DNA of 64,000 nucleotides from Pseudomonas sp. RSB 5.4. GTDB lineage: Bacteria > Pseudomonadota > Gammaproteobacteria > Pseudomonadales > Pseudomonadaceae. The stretch is taken from assembly GCF_037126175.1 (NCBI RefSeq), contig NZ_CP146986.1, positions 5,828,501-5,892,500 of the forward strand. The letters are read 5' to 3'. Positions 9,565-18,092 of this stretch are shown here, piece by piece (within the stretch, counting starts at the first letter, position 1; each line of letters starts with the position of its first letter). Both the position numbers and the translations under genes were made by a program. The notes beneath the pieces are model-generated. The model did not search any database. It was not told the DNA's origin and was given only the letters and a program-made list of their open reading frames with translations.

Positions 9565-10185
9565 TCAGGCGGCGAGGCGCAGGTTCTGCAGGACGATCGG
9601 GCGCGCCCAGCCGTTATCGAAGTCCAGTGCCTTCTGTTGCTCGGCAATTTCTTCCGGCGGGAACGGCGGATAAGGTTTTTGCAGCAGATCGAGATCGAAT
9701 TCGGCAATCGGCAGGTACAGCGGCTTTTTCTGCGGCGCCGGGCCAGGCTCGGGAAGCGGCTGACCATTGTTGATCACGATTGGACGGACCCAACTGCTGT
9801 CGAAGTCCTGCTGCTCTTGCTGAGCCTTGAGTTCTTCTGGCGGGAACGGTGGGAACGGCTTGTCCAGCAGATCGGTTTCGAACTCGGCGATCGGCAGGAA
9901 CAGCGGCTCCGGCGGACGCACTTCGGTGTCGACCACGTCGCACTGACGCTGCTCGACGATGTGCGCGTGCAGCTCGCTGCCCAGGGTCGGTTCTTCCGGG
10001 CTGTTCAGGTCAACCGGTGGAAAGGTGCCACAGGCCGGCACCACATCACTCGTCTGTTCGGCCAGAGCCTGGGCAAAGAAATCCTGCCACAGGTGACTGA
10101 CGCCGCCCAATGCTTGAGTGTTATGACGGCTGAAGTCGCCCTTGGGCGAAATGTAGCCAATCGATGTGGGAAGAATGCCTGACAT
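9565..10185 (-). CDS. Hypothetical protein with duplicated 47-residue proline-rich module
   Basis: The 206-residue protein has no recognisable family. Residues 94-140 and 155-201 are two copies of one 47-residue module, each with [11 protein letters not shown](F/Y)PPFPPEE, then D-F-D and W-(V/A)-RPIV. A 14-residue Pro-rich linker joins them. Repeat-free residues 1-93 carry no signal peptide and no membrane segment. The start is the ATG at 10185; its ribosome site is poor (CCGAAAAAA), so translation may be weak. The gene converges on the extensin-like gene with only a 4-nt gap and is divergent from rsmJ. Confidence 0.75.
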   Translation of the reverse strand: MSGILPTSIGYISPKGDFSRHNTQALGGVSHLWQDFFAQALAEQTSDVVPACGTFPPVDLNSPEEPTLGSELHAHIVEQRQCDVVDTEVRPPEPLFLPIAEFETDLLDKPFPPFPPEELKAQQEQQDFDSSWVRPIVINNGQPLPEPGPAPQKKPLYLPIAEFDLDLLQKPYPPFPPEEIAEQQKALDFDNGWARPIVLQNLRLAA

Positions 10186-10278
10186 TTTTTTCGGTTGACG
10201 CTCAGCTCTGGCAAAATGCGCGTTGATTGTTTTATCGGCCACTTTTTGCCGATCCTTAACTTTTTTGAGCGTGTTTTC

Positions 10279-11061
10279 ATGATTGAGCAACCCGCGGCCT
10301 GCCGCATCCATGTCCAGGCCCTTGCCCCGACGTTTGAAGCGCAGGCCGAGCAATGGGCCGAGCGTCTGGGCCTGCCGCTGCAGGTGGACGACGGCGAGTT
10401 TGCCTTGCAGGTCGGCGAGCAGGGTTTGCAGCTGCAACAGCTCGGCCCGGATGCCCCGGGGCCGGTGCGCGTGGACTTCGTCGAGGGGGGCGCGGCGCAT
10501 CGGCGTCTGTACGGTGGCGGCAGCGGGCAGATGATCGCCAAGGCGGTCGGCATCGCCCAGGGCGTGCGCCCACGGGTGCTGGATGCCACGGCGGGGCTGG
10601 GCAAGGATGCGTTCGTGCTGGCCAGTCTGGGTTGCGAGATGAGCCTGATCGAGCGTCAGCCACTGATCGGTGCGCTGCTGGAGGATGGTCTGGCACGGGC
10701 GGCGGAAGATTTCGACGTGGCGCCGATTGTCGCGCGGATGAAGCTGCTCAAGGGCAACTCCATCGAAGTCATGCGCAACTGGGAGGGCGAGCCGCCGCAG
10801 GTGATCTACCTCGACCCGATGTTCCCGCACCGCGAGAAAACCGCGCTGGTGAAGAAGGAAATGCGCCTGTTCCGGCCACTGGTCGGGGATGATCCGGATG
10901 CACCGGCGCTGCTCGAAGCGGCATTGGCACTGGCGACGCATCGGGTGGTGGTCAAGCGTCCGCGCAAGGCGCCGTGCATCGAGGGGCCGAAACCGAGCCA
11001 TGCGCTGGATGGAAAATCCAGTCGGTATGACATTTACCCGAAGAAAGCGTTAAAACCTTAA
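10279..11061 (+). CDS. rsmJ: 16S rRNA (guanine-1516-N2)-methyltransferase RsmJ
   Basis: The 260-residue SAM-dependent enzyme methylates G1516 of 16S rRNA in the small subunit. The class I motif DATAGLGKD is at residues 102-110, the acidic SAM-ribose residue follows in IERQP, and the catalytic-type motif YLDPMFP is near residues 177-183. I chose the ATG giving [10 protein letters not shown]; a 28-residue in-frame extension runs into the promoter region shared with the divergent upstream gene. The length agrees with the E. coli enzyme (about 250 residues). Confidence 0.93.
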   Translation: MIEQPAACRIHVQALAPTFEAQAEQWAERLGLPLQVDDGEFALQVGEQGLQLQQLGPDAPGPVRVDFVEGGAAHRRLYGGGSGQMIAKAVGIAQGVRPRVLDATAGLGKDAFVLASLGCEMSLIERQPLIGALLEDGLARAAEDFDVAPIVARMKLLKGNSIEVMRNWEGEPPQVIYLDPMFPHREKTALVKKEMRLFRPLVGDDPDAPALLEAALALATHRVVVKRPRKAPCIEGPKPSHALDGKSSRYDIYPKKALKP

Positions 11062-11077
11062 GACCGAGTTGCGTCCA

Positions 11078-11142
11078 TTCGCGAGCAAGCTCGCTCCCAC
11101 ATTTGAAATGCAATCCAATGTGGGAGCGAGCTTGCTCGCGAA
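11078..11142. repeat. REP pair in outward order
   Basis: Here the reverse-oriented REP comes first (from TTCGCGAGC) and the forward one second, with a 17-nt AT-rich spacer. The two copies could form one long 65-nt hairpin. It lies 16 nt after the rsmJ stop codon and just beyond the 3' end of the convergent mexL-type gene, so it may also terminate both. Confidence 0.88.
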
Positions 11143-11166
11143 GGCGTCCGCAAAAACACCGCAGAA

Positions 11167-11802
11167 TCAGGGCCGATACGCCCGCATGAACAACCCCACC
11201 ACTTCCTGCACATGACTCTCTGAAGCCTCTTCGCTCAGCGGCTCACCGCAGCAATACAGCAAGCGAAAATTCCCCGCGCCCTTGATCAGGCAGAAGAAAT
11301 GCTCGGCCGCATTACGCGGCTGATCGATGCGCAGCGCGCCGGTTTCGTCGATGCGTTTCAGCAGCCGCTCCATCCCTTGCACCATGCGCTCGGGACCGGC
11401 TTCGAAGAAAATCTGCGACAGCTTCGGATCTTGCGTACCCAGCGCCATCATCAAACGGTGCAGATTCACCGACTCGTCGCTGTTGATCAGCTGATGAAAG
11501 CCCCGGGCAATGTTCAGCAACACTTTTTCCACGGGGATTCCGGCGGGCAATTCGAAGAACAGCGGCGGTAGCTGTTCCTCGCATTTGGCCATCACGGCGG
11601 AGGAGAACAGCGTCTCCTTGTCGTTGAAATGGCTGTAAACCGTCAGTTTCGACACGCCAGCCTCGGCGGCCACCGCGTCCATGCTGGTGTTGGCGTAGCC
11701 GTGACTCAGAAACAGGGTTTTCGCCGCATCGAGGATCGCCCGGCGCTTGGCCGGGTCCTTCGGACGGCCCGGGCCGTTTGGAGCTGAAAGATTGTTCGAC
11801 AT
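11167..11802 (-). CDS. mexL: TetR-family repressor, MexL-like
   Basis: The 211-residue regulator has an N-terminal TetR helix-turn-helix (about residues 20-66, with TSMDAVAAEAGVSKLTVYSHF) and a ligand-binding C-terminal domain. It is divergent from the RND genes at 11897-16072, with a 94-nt shared control region. The gene order repressor/adaptor/pump near plsB matches mexL-mexJ-mexK of P. aeruginosa, where MexL represses mexJK. The repressor role here is inferred from that synteny. The ligand is unknown. Confidence 0.82.
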   Translation of the reverse strand: MSNNLSAPNGPGRPKDPAKRRAILDAAKTLFLSHGYANTSMDAVAAEAGVSKLTVYSHFNDKETLFSSAVMAKCEEQLPPLFFELPAGIPVEKVLLNIARGFHQLINSDESVNLHRLMMALGTQDPKLSQIFFEAGPERMVQGMERLLKRIDETGALRIDQPRNAAEHFFCLIKGAGNFRLLYCCGEPLSEEASESHVQEVVGLFMRAYRP

Positions 11803-11814
11803 TCTTCGCTTTTA

Positions 11815-11862
11815 ATACTGGACTGGTGAGTTTGCTATTAATACCATACCGGCCAGTATAAA
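11815..11862. promoter_or_regulatory. Candidate MexL-type operator and mexJ promoter
   Basis: ATACTGG (11815-11821) and CCAGTAT (11853-11859) form a 7-bp inverted repeat in the divergent region. A weak sigma-70 arrangement toward mexJ overlaps it: TTGCTA (11832-11837) and TATAAA (11857-11862), spaced 19 nt. Overlap of the repeat with the -10 box fits repression. Confidence 0.45.
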
Positions 11863-11896
11863 TATTCCAAGCACCATTAGGGAAAGGTCCGTCACC

Positions 11897-12997
11897 ATGT
11901 TCCGCCATGCGTTGTCGTTTGCCGTGCCAGTCAGTCTGGCTTTTTTATTGTCCGCGTGCGGTCAGGAAGAGGCGACGCAAGCCAGCGTTCGACCGGCCAT
12001 GGTGGTGCAGCCAGAGCCTTCGGCGCAGGCGATGGAAAGTTATCCGGGCGAAGTGCGCGCTCGCTACGAACCCGATCTGGCGTTCCGCATTGGCGGCAAA
12101 GTCAGCCGACGACTGGTCGAAGAAGGTCAGCGGGTCAAAGCCGATCAGCCACTGGCTGAACTCGATCCACAGGATGTGCGCCTGCAGCTGGAAGCCACCC
12201 ACGCACAGGTCGCCGCCGCTGAAGCCAATCTGAATCTGGTGCGCGCCGAGCGTGACCGCTACAAGACGCTGATGGAGCGGCAGATGGTCAGTCGTTCCGC
12301 CTACGACAATGCGGAAAACCTCTACCGCTCCGGCGAAGCCCGTCTCAAGCAGATCAAAGCCGAATTCAACGTCTCGACCAACCAGGCCAGTTACGCCGTG
12401 TTGCGTGCGCCGCAGGACGGCGTGGTGGCCAAGCGTTCGGTGGAAGTCGGGCAAGTGGTCGCCGCCGGGCAAACCGTGTTCACCCTCGCCACCGATGGCG
12501 AGCGCGAAGTGTCGATCAGCCTGCCGGAGCAGAGCTTCGGACGGTTCAAAGTCGGCCAGCCAGTGACCGTTGAACTGTGGACCCAGCAGAACCAGCGCTT
12601 CGCCGGGCAGATTCGTGAACTGTCGCCGGCAGCCGACCCGAAGTCCCGTACCTTCGCTGCACGCATCTCGTTCACCAGTGGTAAGGTCCCGGCGGAACTC
12701 GGGCAGAGCGCCCGGGTGTTTGTGCAATCGGCGGATGCCGTGCCGCTGTCGGTGCCGCTCTCGGCGCTCACCGCGGAGAACGGCGCGACCTACGTCTGGG
12801 TCGTCAGCGCCAACAACACCCTGAAAAAGACCCCGGTGCGCATCGGCCCGTTCGGCGAGAAAAGCGTGCCGGTGCTCGAAGGCCTCAACGCCAGTGACTG
12901 GGTGGTTGCCGCCGGCGTTCACGTATTGCTCGAAGGTCAGCAGGTGCGGCCTGTGGATCGCTCCAACCGTGTGGTCAATCTGGCGGACAAGGAGTAA
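11897..12997 (+). CDS. mexJ: RND efflux periplasmic adaptor, MexJ-like
   Basis: The 366-residue membrane-fusion protein links an inner-membrane RND pump to an outer-membrane channel. The signal peptide ends in LLSAC with lipidated Cys21. The order of domains is typical: beta-barrel strand, lipoyl half (FRIGGKVSRRLVEEGQRVKADQ), an alpha-helical hairpin (about 90-150), second lipoyl half (LRAPQDGVVAKRSVEVGQVV), beta-barrel and membrane-proximal domain. The ATG has GGAAAGG upstream. The mexK-like gene starts 6 nt after the stop codon, so they form an operon. Assignment to MexJ rests on size and synteny. Confidence 0.85.
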   Translation: MFRHALSFAVPVSLAFLLSACGQEEATQASVRPAMVVQPEPSAQAMESYPGEVRARYEPDLAFRIGGKVSRRLVEEGQRVKADQPLAELDPQDVRLQLEATHAQVAAAEANLNLVRAERDRYKTLMERQMVSRSAYDNAENLYRSGEARLKQIKAEFNVSTNQASYAVLRAPQDGVVAKRSVEVGQVVAAGQTVFTLATDGEREVSISLPEQSFGRFKVGQPVTVELWTQQNQRFAGQIRELSPAADPKSRTFAARISFTSGKVPAELGQSARVFVQSADAVPLSVPLSALTAENGATYVWVVSANNTLKKTPVRIGPFGEKSVPVLEGLNASDWVVAAGVHVLLEGQQVRPVDRSNRVVNLADKE

Positions 12998-13003
12998 GTC
13001 CCG

Positions 13004-16000
13004 ATGCGCTTCAACCTTTCCGAATGGGCGTTGCGTAATCGCCAGATCGTACTGTTCCTGATGCTTTTGCTGGCCATCGTCGGCGCCTTGTCCTACACCA
13101 AACTCGGCCAGAGCGAAGACCCGCCGTTCACCTTCAAGGCCATGGTCATCCAGACCCGTTGGCCGGGGGCGACCGCGCAGGAAGTCTCGCGTCAGGTCAC
13201 TGAACGCATCGAAAAGAAACTGATGGAAACCGGCGAGTACGAGCGCATCGTGTCGTTCTCCCGCCCGGGCGAGTCGCAGGTCACCTTTATTGCCCGCGAC
13301 TCCATGCATTCGGTGGACATTCCCGACCTCTGGTATCAGGTGCGCAAGAAGGTCAGCGACATTCGCCAGACCTTACCGCCGGGGATTCAAGGGCCGTTTT
13401 TCAACGATGAATTCGGCACCACCTTCGGCAATATCTACGCGCTGACCGGTGACGGTTTTGACTACGCGGTGCTCAAGGATTACGCCGACCGTATCCAGAT
13501 CCAACTGCAACGGGTCAAGGATGTCGGCAAGGTCGATCTGCTCGGTTTGCAGGACGAGAAGATCTGGGTCGAGCTGTCCAACGTCAAACTCGCCACCCTT
13601 GGCTTGCCACTGGCGGTGGTACAGCAGGCGCTGGAAGAACAGAACGCGGTGTCCACCGCCGGCTTCTTCGAGACCGGCAGCGAGCGTGTGCAGCTACGGG
13701 TCTCGGGGAATTTTCAGACGGTCGACGAGATCAAGAACTTCCCGATCCGGGTCGGTGATCGGACGTTCCGCATCTCCGATGTCGCCGACGTACGTCGCGG
13801 TTTCAACGATCCACCAGCGCCCCGCATGCGCTTCATGGGCGAAGACGCCATCGGTCTTGCGGTAGCGATGAAGGACGGCGGCGACATTCTGGTGCTGGGT
13901 AAAGCGCTGGAGAGCGAATTCTCGCGCCTGCAAAAGAACCTCCCGGCCGGCATGCAGCTGCGCAAGGTGTCCGACCAACCGGCAGCGGTGAAAACCGGTG
14001 TCGGCGAATTCGTCCAGGTGTTGGTCGAGGCGCTGGCGATCGTGTTGCTGGTGAGCTTCTTCTCCCTCGGTGTGCGCACCGGAATGGTCGTCGCGCTGAC
14101 CATTCCGCTGGTGCTGGCGATGACCTTCGCTTGCATGTATTACCTCGGCATCGGACTGCACAAGATCTCCCTCGGCGCGCTGGTGCTGGCGTTGGGCTTG
14201 CTGGTGGACGACGCGATCATCGCCGTGGAAATGATGGCGATCAAAATGGAGCAGGGCTTCGACCGGATCAAGGCCGCCAGTTACGCCTGGACCAGTACCG
14301 CGTTCCCGATGCTCACCGGCACGCTGATCACCGCCGCAGGCTTCCTGCCGATTGCCACCGCACAGTCCGGCACCGGCGAATACACCCGTTCGATCTTCCA
14401 GGTGGTGACCATCGCGTTGCTCGCGTCATGGGTGGCGGCGGTGATGTTCGTGCCGTATCTGGGGGAAAAACTCTTGCCGGATCTGGCGAAGATTCATGCC
14501 GCCAAACACGGTACGACTGACGGTCAGGCCGACCCGTATGGCACGCCGTTCTATCAGCGGGTTCGACGTCTGGTGGAGTGGTGCGTCGCGCACCGTAAAA
14601 CCGTGATTGTGCTGACGGTGGGGCTGTTTATTGCGTCGGTGATGCTGTTCCGTTTCGTGCCGCAGCAGTTCTTCCCGGCCTCCAACCGGCTCGAATTGAT
14701 GGTCGATCTGAAACTGGCTGAAGGGGCGTCGCTGGCCAACACCACGGCCGAGGTCAAACGGTTGGAGGCGATGCTCAAGGATCACGCCGGCATCGACAAC
14801 TATGTGGCGTATGTCGGCACCGGTTCGCCGCGTTTCTACCTGCCGCTGGATCAACAACTGCCGGCGGCGAGCTTCGCCCAGTTTGTGGTGTTGGCGAAAA
14901 ACATCGAGGAGCGCGAGAACCTGCGTACCTGGTTGATCAACACGTTGAACGAGCAATTCCCGGCCTTGCGTTCGCGGGTCACGCGTCTGGAAAACGGCCC
15001 GCCGGTTGGCTATCCGGTGCAGTTCCGCGTCACCGGTGAGCACATCGAAGAGGTCCGCGCCTTGGCGCGCAAAGTGGCGGCCAAGGTGCGCGAAAACCCG
15101 CACGTGGTCAACGTGCACCTGGATTGGGAAGAACCGAGCAAGGTGGTGTACCTGAACATCGATCAGGACCGAGCCCGGGCGCTCGGTGTGAGCACGGCCA
15201 ATCTGGCGAAATTCCTCCAGAGTTCGCTGACCGGGTCGAGTGTCAGCCAGTACCGCGAGGACAACGAACTGATCGAGATTCTGCTGCGCGGCACTGTGCA
15301 TGAGCGCACCGAGTTGTCGCTGTTGCCGAGCCTGGCGGTGCCGACCGATAACGGGCGCAGTGTGGCGTTGTCGCAGATTGCCACGCTGGAATATGGGTTT
15401 GAGGAAGGCGTTATCTGGCATCGCAATCGGTTGCCAACGGTGACGGTGCGCGCGGACATTTACGGCAAGGAGCAACCGGCGACGCTGGTGCAGCAGATTC
15501 AGCCGACGCTGGATCCGATTCGCGCCGAATTGCCTGACGGGTATCTGCTGGATGTTGGCGGTACGGTGGAGGACTCGGAGCGTGGGCAGAAGTCGGTGAA
15601 TGCCGGGGTGCCGATGTTCATTGTGGTGGTGCTGACGTTGCTGATGGTGCAACTGCGCAGTTTCTCGCGCACGGCGATGGTGTTTCTGACGGCGCCGCTG
15701 GGGTTGATCGGGGTGGTGTTGTTTCTGATGGTGTTCCGCCAGCCGTTCGGGTTTGTGGCGATGCTGGGGACGATCGCGCTGTCGGGGATGATCATGCGTA
15801 ACTCGGTGATTCTGGTGGATCAGATCGAGCAGGATATTGCCTCTGGTCTCAAGCCTTGGCAGGCGATTATCGAGGCGACGGTGCGGCGGTTTCGGCCGAT
15901 CGTTTTGACTGCTTTGGCGGCGGTGTTGGCGATGATTCCGTTGTCGCGCAGTGTGTTTTTCGGGCCGATGGCGGTGGCGATTATGGGGGGGTTGATTGTG

Positions 16001-16072
16001 GCTACGGCTTTGACGCTTTTGTTTTTGCCTGCTTTGTATGCGGCTTGGTTCAGGGTTCGTCGCGACGCTTGA
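13004..16072 (+). CDS. mexK: RND efflux pump, MexK-like (HAE1/AcrB family)
   Basis: This 1022-residue inner-membrane proton-driven exporter has twelve predicted transmembrane segments and two large periplasmic loops. The proton-relay aspartates lie in LGLLVDDAIIAVE of TM4. Family motifs include the N-terminal WALRNRQIVLFLMLLLAI, the TM4-TM6 GTLITAAGFLPIA region and a late PLGLIGVVLFL stretch. AAGGAG precedes the ATG. No outer-membrane partner follows; in P. aeruginosa MexJK borrows a channel encoded elsewhere (OprM or OpmH). Substrates there include triclosan and erythromycin; here they are unknown. Confidence 0.88.
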   Translation: MRFNLSEWALRNRQIVLFLMLLLAIVGALSYTKLGQSEDPPFTFKAMVIQTRWPGATAQEVSRQVTERIEKKLMETGEYERIVSFSRPGESQVTFIARDSMHSVDIPDLWYQVRKKVSDIRQTLPPGIQGPFFNDEFGTTFGNIYALTGDGFDYAVLKDYADRIQIQLQRVKDVGKVDLLGLQDEKIWVELSNVKLATLGLPLAVVQQALEEQNAVSTAGFFETGSERVQLRVSGNFQTVDEIKNFPIRVGDRTFRISDVADVRRGFNDPPAPRMRFMGEDAIGLAVAMKDGGDILVLGKALESEFSRLQKNLPAGMQLRKVSDQPAAVKTGVGEFVQVLVEALAIVLLVSFFSLGVRTGMVVALTIPLVLAMTFACMYYLGIGLHKISLGALVLALGLLVDDAIIAVEMMAIKMEQGFDRIKAASYAWTSTAFPMLTGTLITAAGFLPIATAQSGTGEYTRSIFQVVTIALLASWVAAVMFVPYLGEKLLPDLAKIHAAKHGTTDGQADPYGTPFYQRVRRLVEWCVAHRKTVIVLTVGLFIASVMLFRFVPQQFFPASNRLELMVDLKLAEGASLANTTAEVKRLEAMLKDHAGIDNYVAYVGTGSPRFYLPLDQQLPAASFAQFVVLAKNIEERENLRTWLINTLNEQFPALRSRVTRLENGPPVGYPVQFRVTGEHIEEVRALARKVAAKVRENPHVVNVHLDWEEPSKVVYLNIDQDRARALGVSTANLAKFLQSSLTGSSVSQYREDNELIEILLRGTVHERTELSLLPSLAVPTDNGRSVALSQIATLEYGFEEGVIWHRNRLPTVTVRADIYGKEQPATLVQQIQPTLDPIRAELPDGYLLDVGGTVEDSERGQKSVNAGVPMFIVVVLTLLMVQLRSFSRTAMVFLTAPLGLIGVVLFLMVFRQPFGFVAMLGTIALSGMIMRNSVILVDQIEQDIASGLKPWQAIIEATVRRFRPIVLTALAAVLAMIPLSRSVFFGPMAVAIMGGLIVATALTLLFLPALYAAWFRVRRDA

Positions 16073-16144
16073 TGGTTTTGGACGTGGCGGCCTTTGGGCC
16101 GACCAGGTTCCTGGGGTTTTGGGGGTTTATCCGTTTTTTGGGGT

Positions 16145-16410
16145 GTGGCGGCTGGCGGTTTCGCCCTTACGGCGAGTCACTTTTCCAGACGCCGAAAAGT
16201 AACCAAAAGGCTTGGCCCCGGCGTACGGCCCTCGCTTGGGCTCGGGTTCCTTCGTTGCGGGGTTCATCCGGGGGCATCGCCTCCGGTTTGCTTCGCTGCA
16301 CCTCCTCTCGATGTGTTCGACTTCGTCGAACGGTCGCTGCGCTCCCACCCCCGGATGAACCCCTCCACTCAGCCTGCCGATGGGGCCGGCACGGCAAGAT
16401 CAAGAGCTGC
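16145..16410. repeat. GC-rich, strongly folded dispersed-type element
   Basis: This non-coding stretch after mexK is rich in inverted repeats. GGCG/CGCC pair at 16154-16165. ACTTTT and AAAAGT pair at 16179-16200. A perfect 16-bp repeat, GGGGTTCATCCGGGGG (16259-16274), has its complement at 16348-16363. TTCGAC and GTCGAA (16316-16330) lie inside that loop. I recall similar GC-rich elements with the TCACTTTT...AAAAGTAACC signature scattered between genes in Pseudomonas. Function unknown. I see no credible open reading frame here. Confidence 0.6.
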
Positions 16411-16470
16411 AGCCGAGCTTGCGCTCATCCTGTTGAGTGGTGAAAAGCGTGCGGTCGGCTTTTGCTTTTC

Positions 16471-17225
16471 TGTAGGAGCGAGCCTGCTCGCGATGGCGGC
16501 CTGACAGCCGACCGATCTCCAACTGACCGCCCCCAATCCAACTGTAGGAGCGAGCCTGCTCGCGAAGGCGGCCTGACAGCCGACCAATCCCCAACTGACC
16601 GCCCACAATCCAACTGTAGGAGCGAGCCTGCTCGCGAAGGCGGCCTGACAGCCGACCAATCCCCAACTGACCGCGCCCAATCCAACTGTAGGAGTGAGCC
16701 TGCTCGCGATAACGGCCTACGAGCCGACCAATCTCCAACTACCTGCACCCAATCCAAAATGTGGGAGCTGGCTTGCCAGCGATGGCGGCCTACGAGCCGA
16801 CCAATCTCCAACTGCCTGCACCCAATCCCACTGTAGGAGTGAGCCTGCTCGCGATGGCGGCCTGACAGCCGACCAATCTCCAACTGCCTGCACCCAACCC
16901 AAAATGTGGGAGCTGGCTTGCCAGCGATGGCGGCCTATGAGCTGACCAATCTCCAACTACACTGCACCCAATCCAACTGTGGGAGCTGGCTTGCCAGCGA
17001 CAGCGGCCTATGAGCCGACCAATCTCCAACTACCTGCACCCAATCCAAAATGTGGGAGCTGGCCTGCCAGCGATGGCGGCCTATGAGCCGACCAATCTCC
17101 AACTACCTGCACCCAATCCAAAATGTGGGAGCTGGCTTGCCAGCGATGGCGGCCTATGAGCCGACCAATCTCCAACTGCCTGCACCCAATCCCACTGTGG
17201 GAGCGGGCTTGCTCGCGAAGAGGCC
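16471..17225. repeat. Tandem array of 11 REP-bearing 72-73 nt units
   Basis: Units begin at 16471, 16543, 16615, 16687, 16760, 16832, 16905, 16978, 17051, 17124 and 17196. Each opens with a REP-like hairpin and continues with a shared tail (GGCGGCCT, then GCCGACCAATCTCCAACT and CACCCAATCC). Units 1-4 and 6 carry stem GCGAGC/GCTCGC (GTGAGC in 4 and 6). Units 5 and 7-10 carry GCTGGC/GCCAGC. Unit 11 carries GCGGGC/GCTCGC like the other REPs in the window. All units are direct repeats, unlike the inverted REPINs elsewhere. No gene is supported within the array. Confidence 0.93.
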
Positions 17226-17326
17226 CGCCCAGCCACCCAACCTCTTTGGTCTGTTTAAAAATCGCTCGCTGAGCTCTCGGTTAACCGCGTCCTCGATCAA
17301 GTCGATCCGCAAGGCTGACCCACAAT

Positions 17327-17364
17327 AAAAAGCCCGCCGACCTTCACAGGTTCAGCGGGCTTTT
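17327..17364. terminator. Intrinsic terminator
   Basis: AAAAGCCCGC and GCGGGCTTTT form a GC stem flanked by A and T runs. It lies 17 nt past the stop of the DUF4197 gene on the minus strand and would also stop transcription coming through the repeat array. Confidence 0.88.
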
Positions 17365-17381
17365 GCGTGCCGCGGCAAAAA

Positions 17382-18071
17382 TTACAAGGTGCCGAACACC
17401 TTCTTCGCCAGACCCGTCGCTGCAGCGGCGGGATTCTTGCGAATGGTTTCTTCCTGTTTGCCGATCATTTCGAACAGGCCGTTCAGCGCTTGTTCGGTGA
17501 CGTAGTTTTCGACGTTGGCGCTTTTCGCATCCACTACGCCCAGGGTCGCGGCCTGGCCGGCGAAGGCGTTGTACTTTTGTGCTACACCGACTTTGTCGGT
17601 GGCTTGTTTGACGATTGGCAGGAACTTGGCGCGGATTTGTTCGCGGCTGGTTTTGTCCAGGTATTGGGTGGCCGAGTCGGTGCCGCCGCTGAGGATGCCC
17701 TTGGCGTCGGCCACGGTCATTTTCTTCACGGCGTCGACGAGGATCGGCTGGGCCTGGGTCACAGCGGTTTCCGCAGCCTTGTTCATCGCGGTTTCGAGTT
17801 CGTCGACCTGGGCGCCCATGCCGAAGGCTTTCATCTTGCCGGCGACTTTACCGAGTTTGCCCGGCAGTTCGATTTTCACTTCCGGGTTGTTGCTGAAGCC
17901 GCCCGGGGTGCCGAGTTGTTTGACGGCAATTTGCGCGCCTTGGGTCAGGGCATCCTTGAGGCCGCCGGTGGCGTCTTGTTGCGAGAGGTCGCTGAGCGAC
18001 AGTGCCAGGGCGCTGGCAGAGATCATCAGGCCCGCGCACAGGCCGGCGAAGCGAAGGGTAGGGCGGAGCAT
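17382..18071 (-). CDS. DUF4197 domain protein, exported
   Basis: The 229-residue protein has a Sec signal peptide (cleavage near residue 23, ...ASALA|LSL) and a DUF4197 body, mostly helical, with the family pattern SDLSQQDATGGLKDALTQGAQIAVKQLG near the N-terminus and NPAAAATGLAKKVFGTL at the end. No lipobox is present. The start is the ATG at 18071, which has AAGGA at 7 nt; a TTG frame extension of seven codons is not needed. Periplasmic function is unknown. It lies 21 nt behind the ybaY-type lipoprotein gene and they probably share a transcript. Confidence 0.9.
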   Translation of the reverse strand: MLRPTLRFAGLCAGLMISASALALSLSDLSQQDATGGLKDALTQGAQIAVKQLGTPGGFSNNPEVKIELPGKLGKVAGKMKAFGMGAQVDELETAMNKAAETAVTQAQPILVDAVKKMTVADAKGILSGGTDSATQYLDKTSREQIRAKFLPIVKQATDKVGVAQKYNAFAGQAATLGVVDAKSANVENYVTEQALNGLFEMIGKQEETIRKNPAAAATGLAKKVFGTL

Positions 18072-18092
18072 GGCAGCTTCCTTGAAAGACAA

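Noticed and set aside
16369..17029. Repetitive open frames in the tandem array on both strands
   Set aside because: The frames arise because the unit length is often a multiple of 3 (72 nt). The peptides only repeat the DNA unit and have no start signals.
16471..17225. CRISPR array
   Set aside because: The whole 72-nt unit is conserved, not a short repeat with unique spacers, and no cas genes are near.
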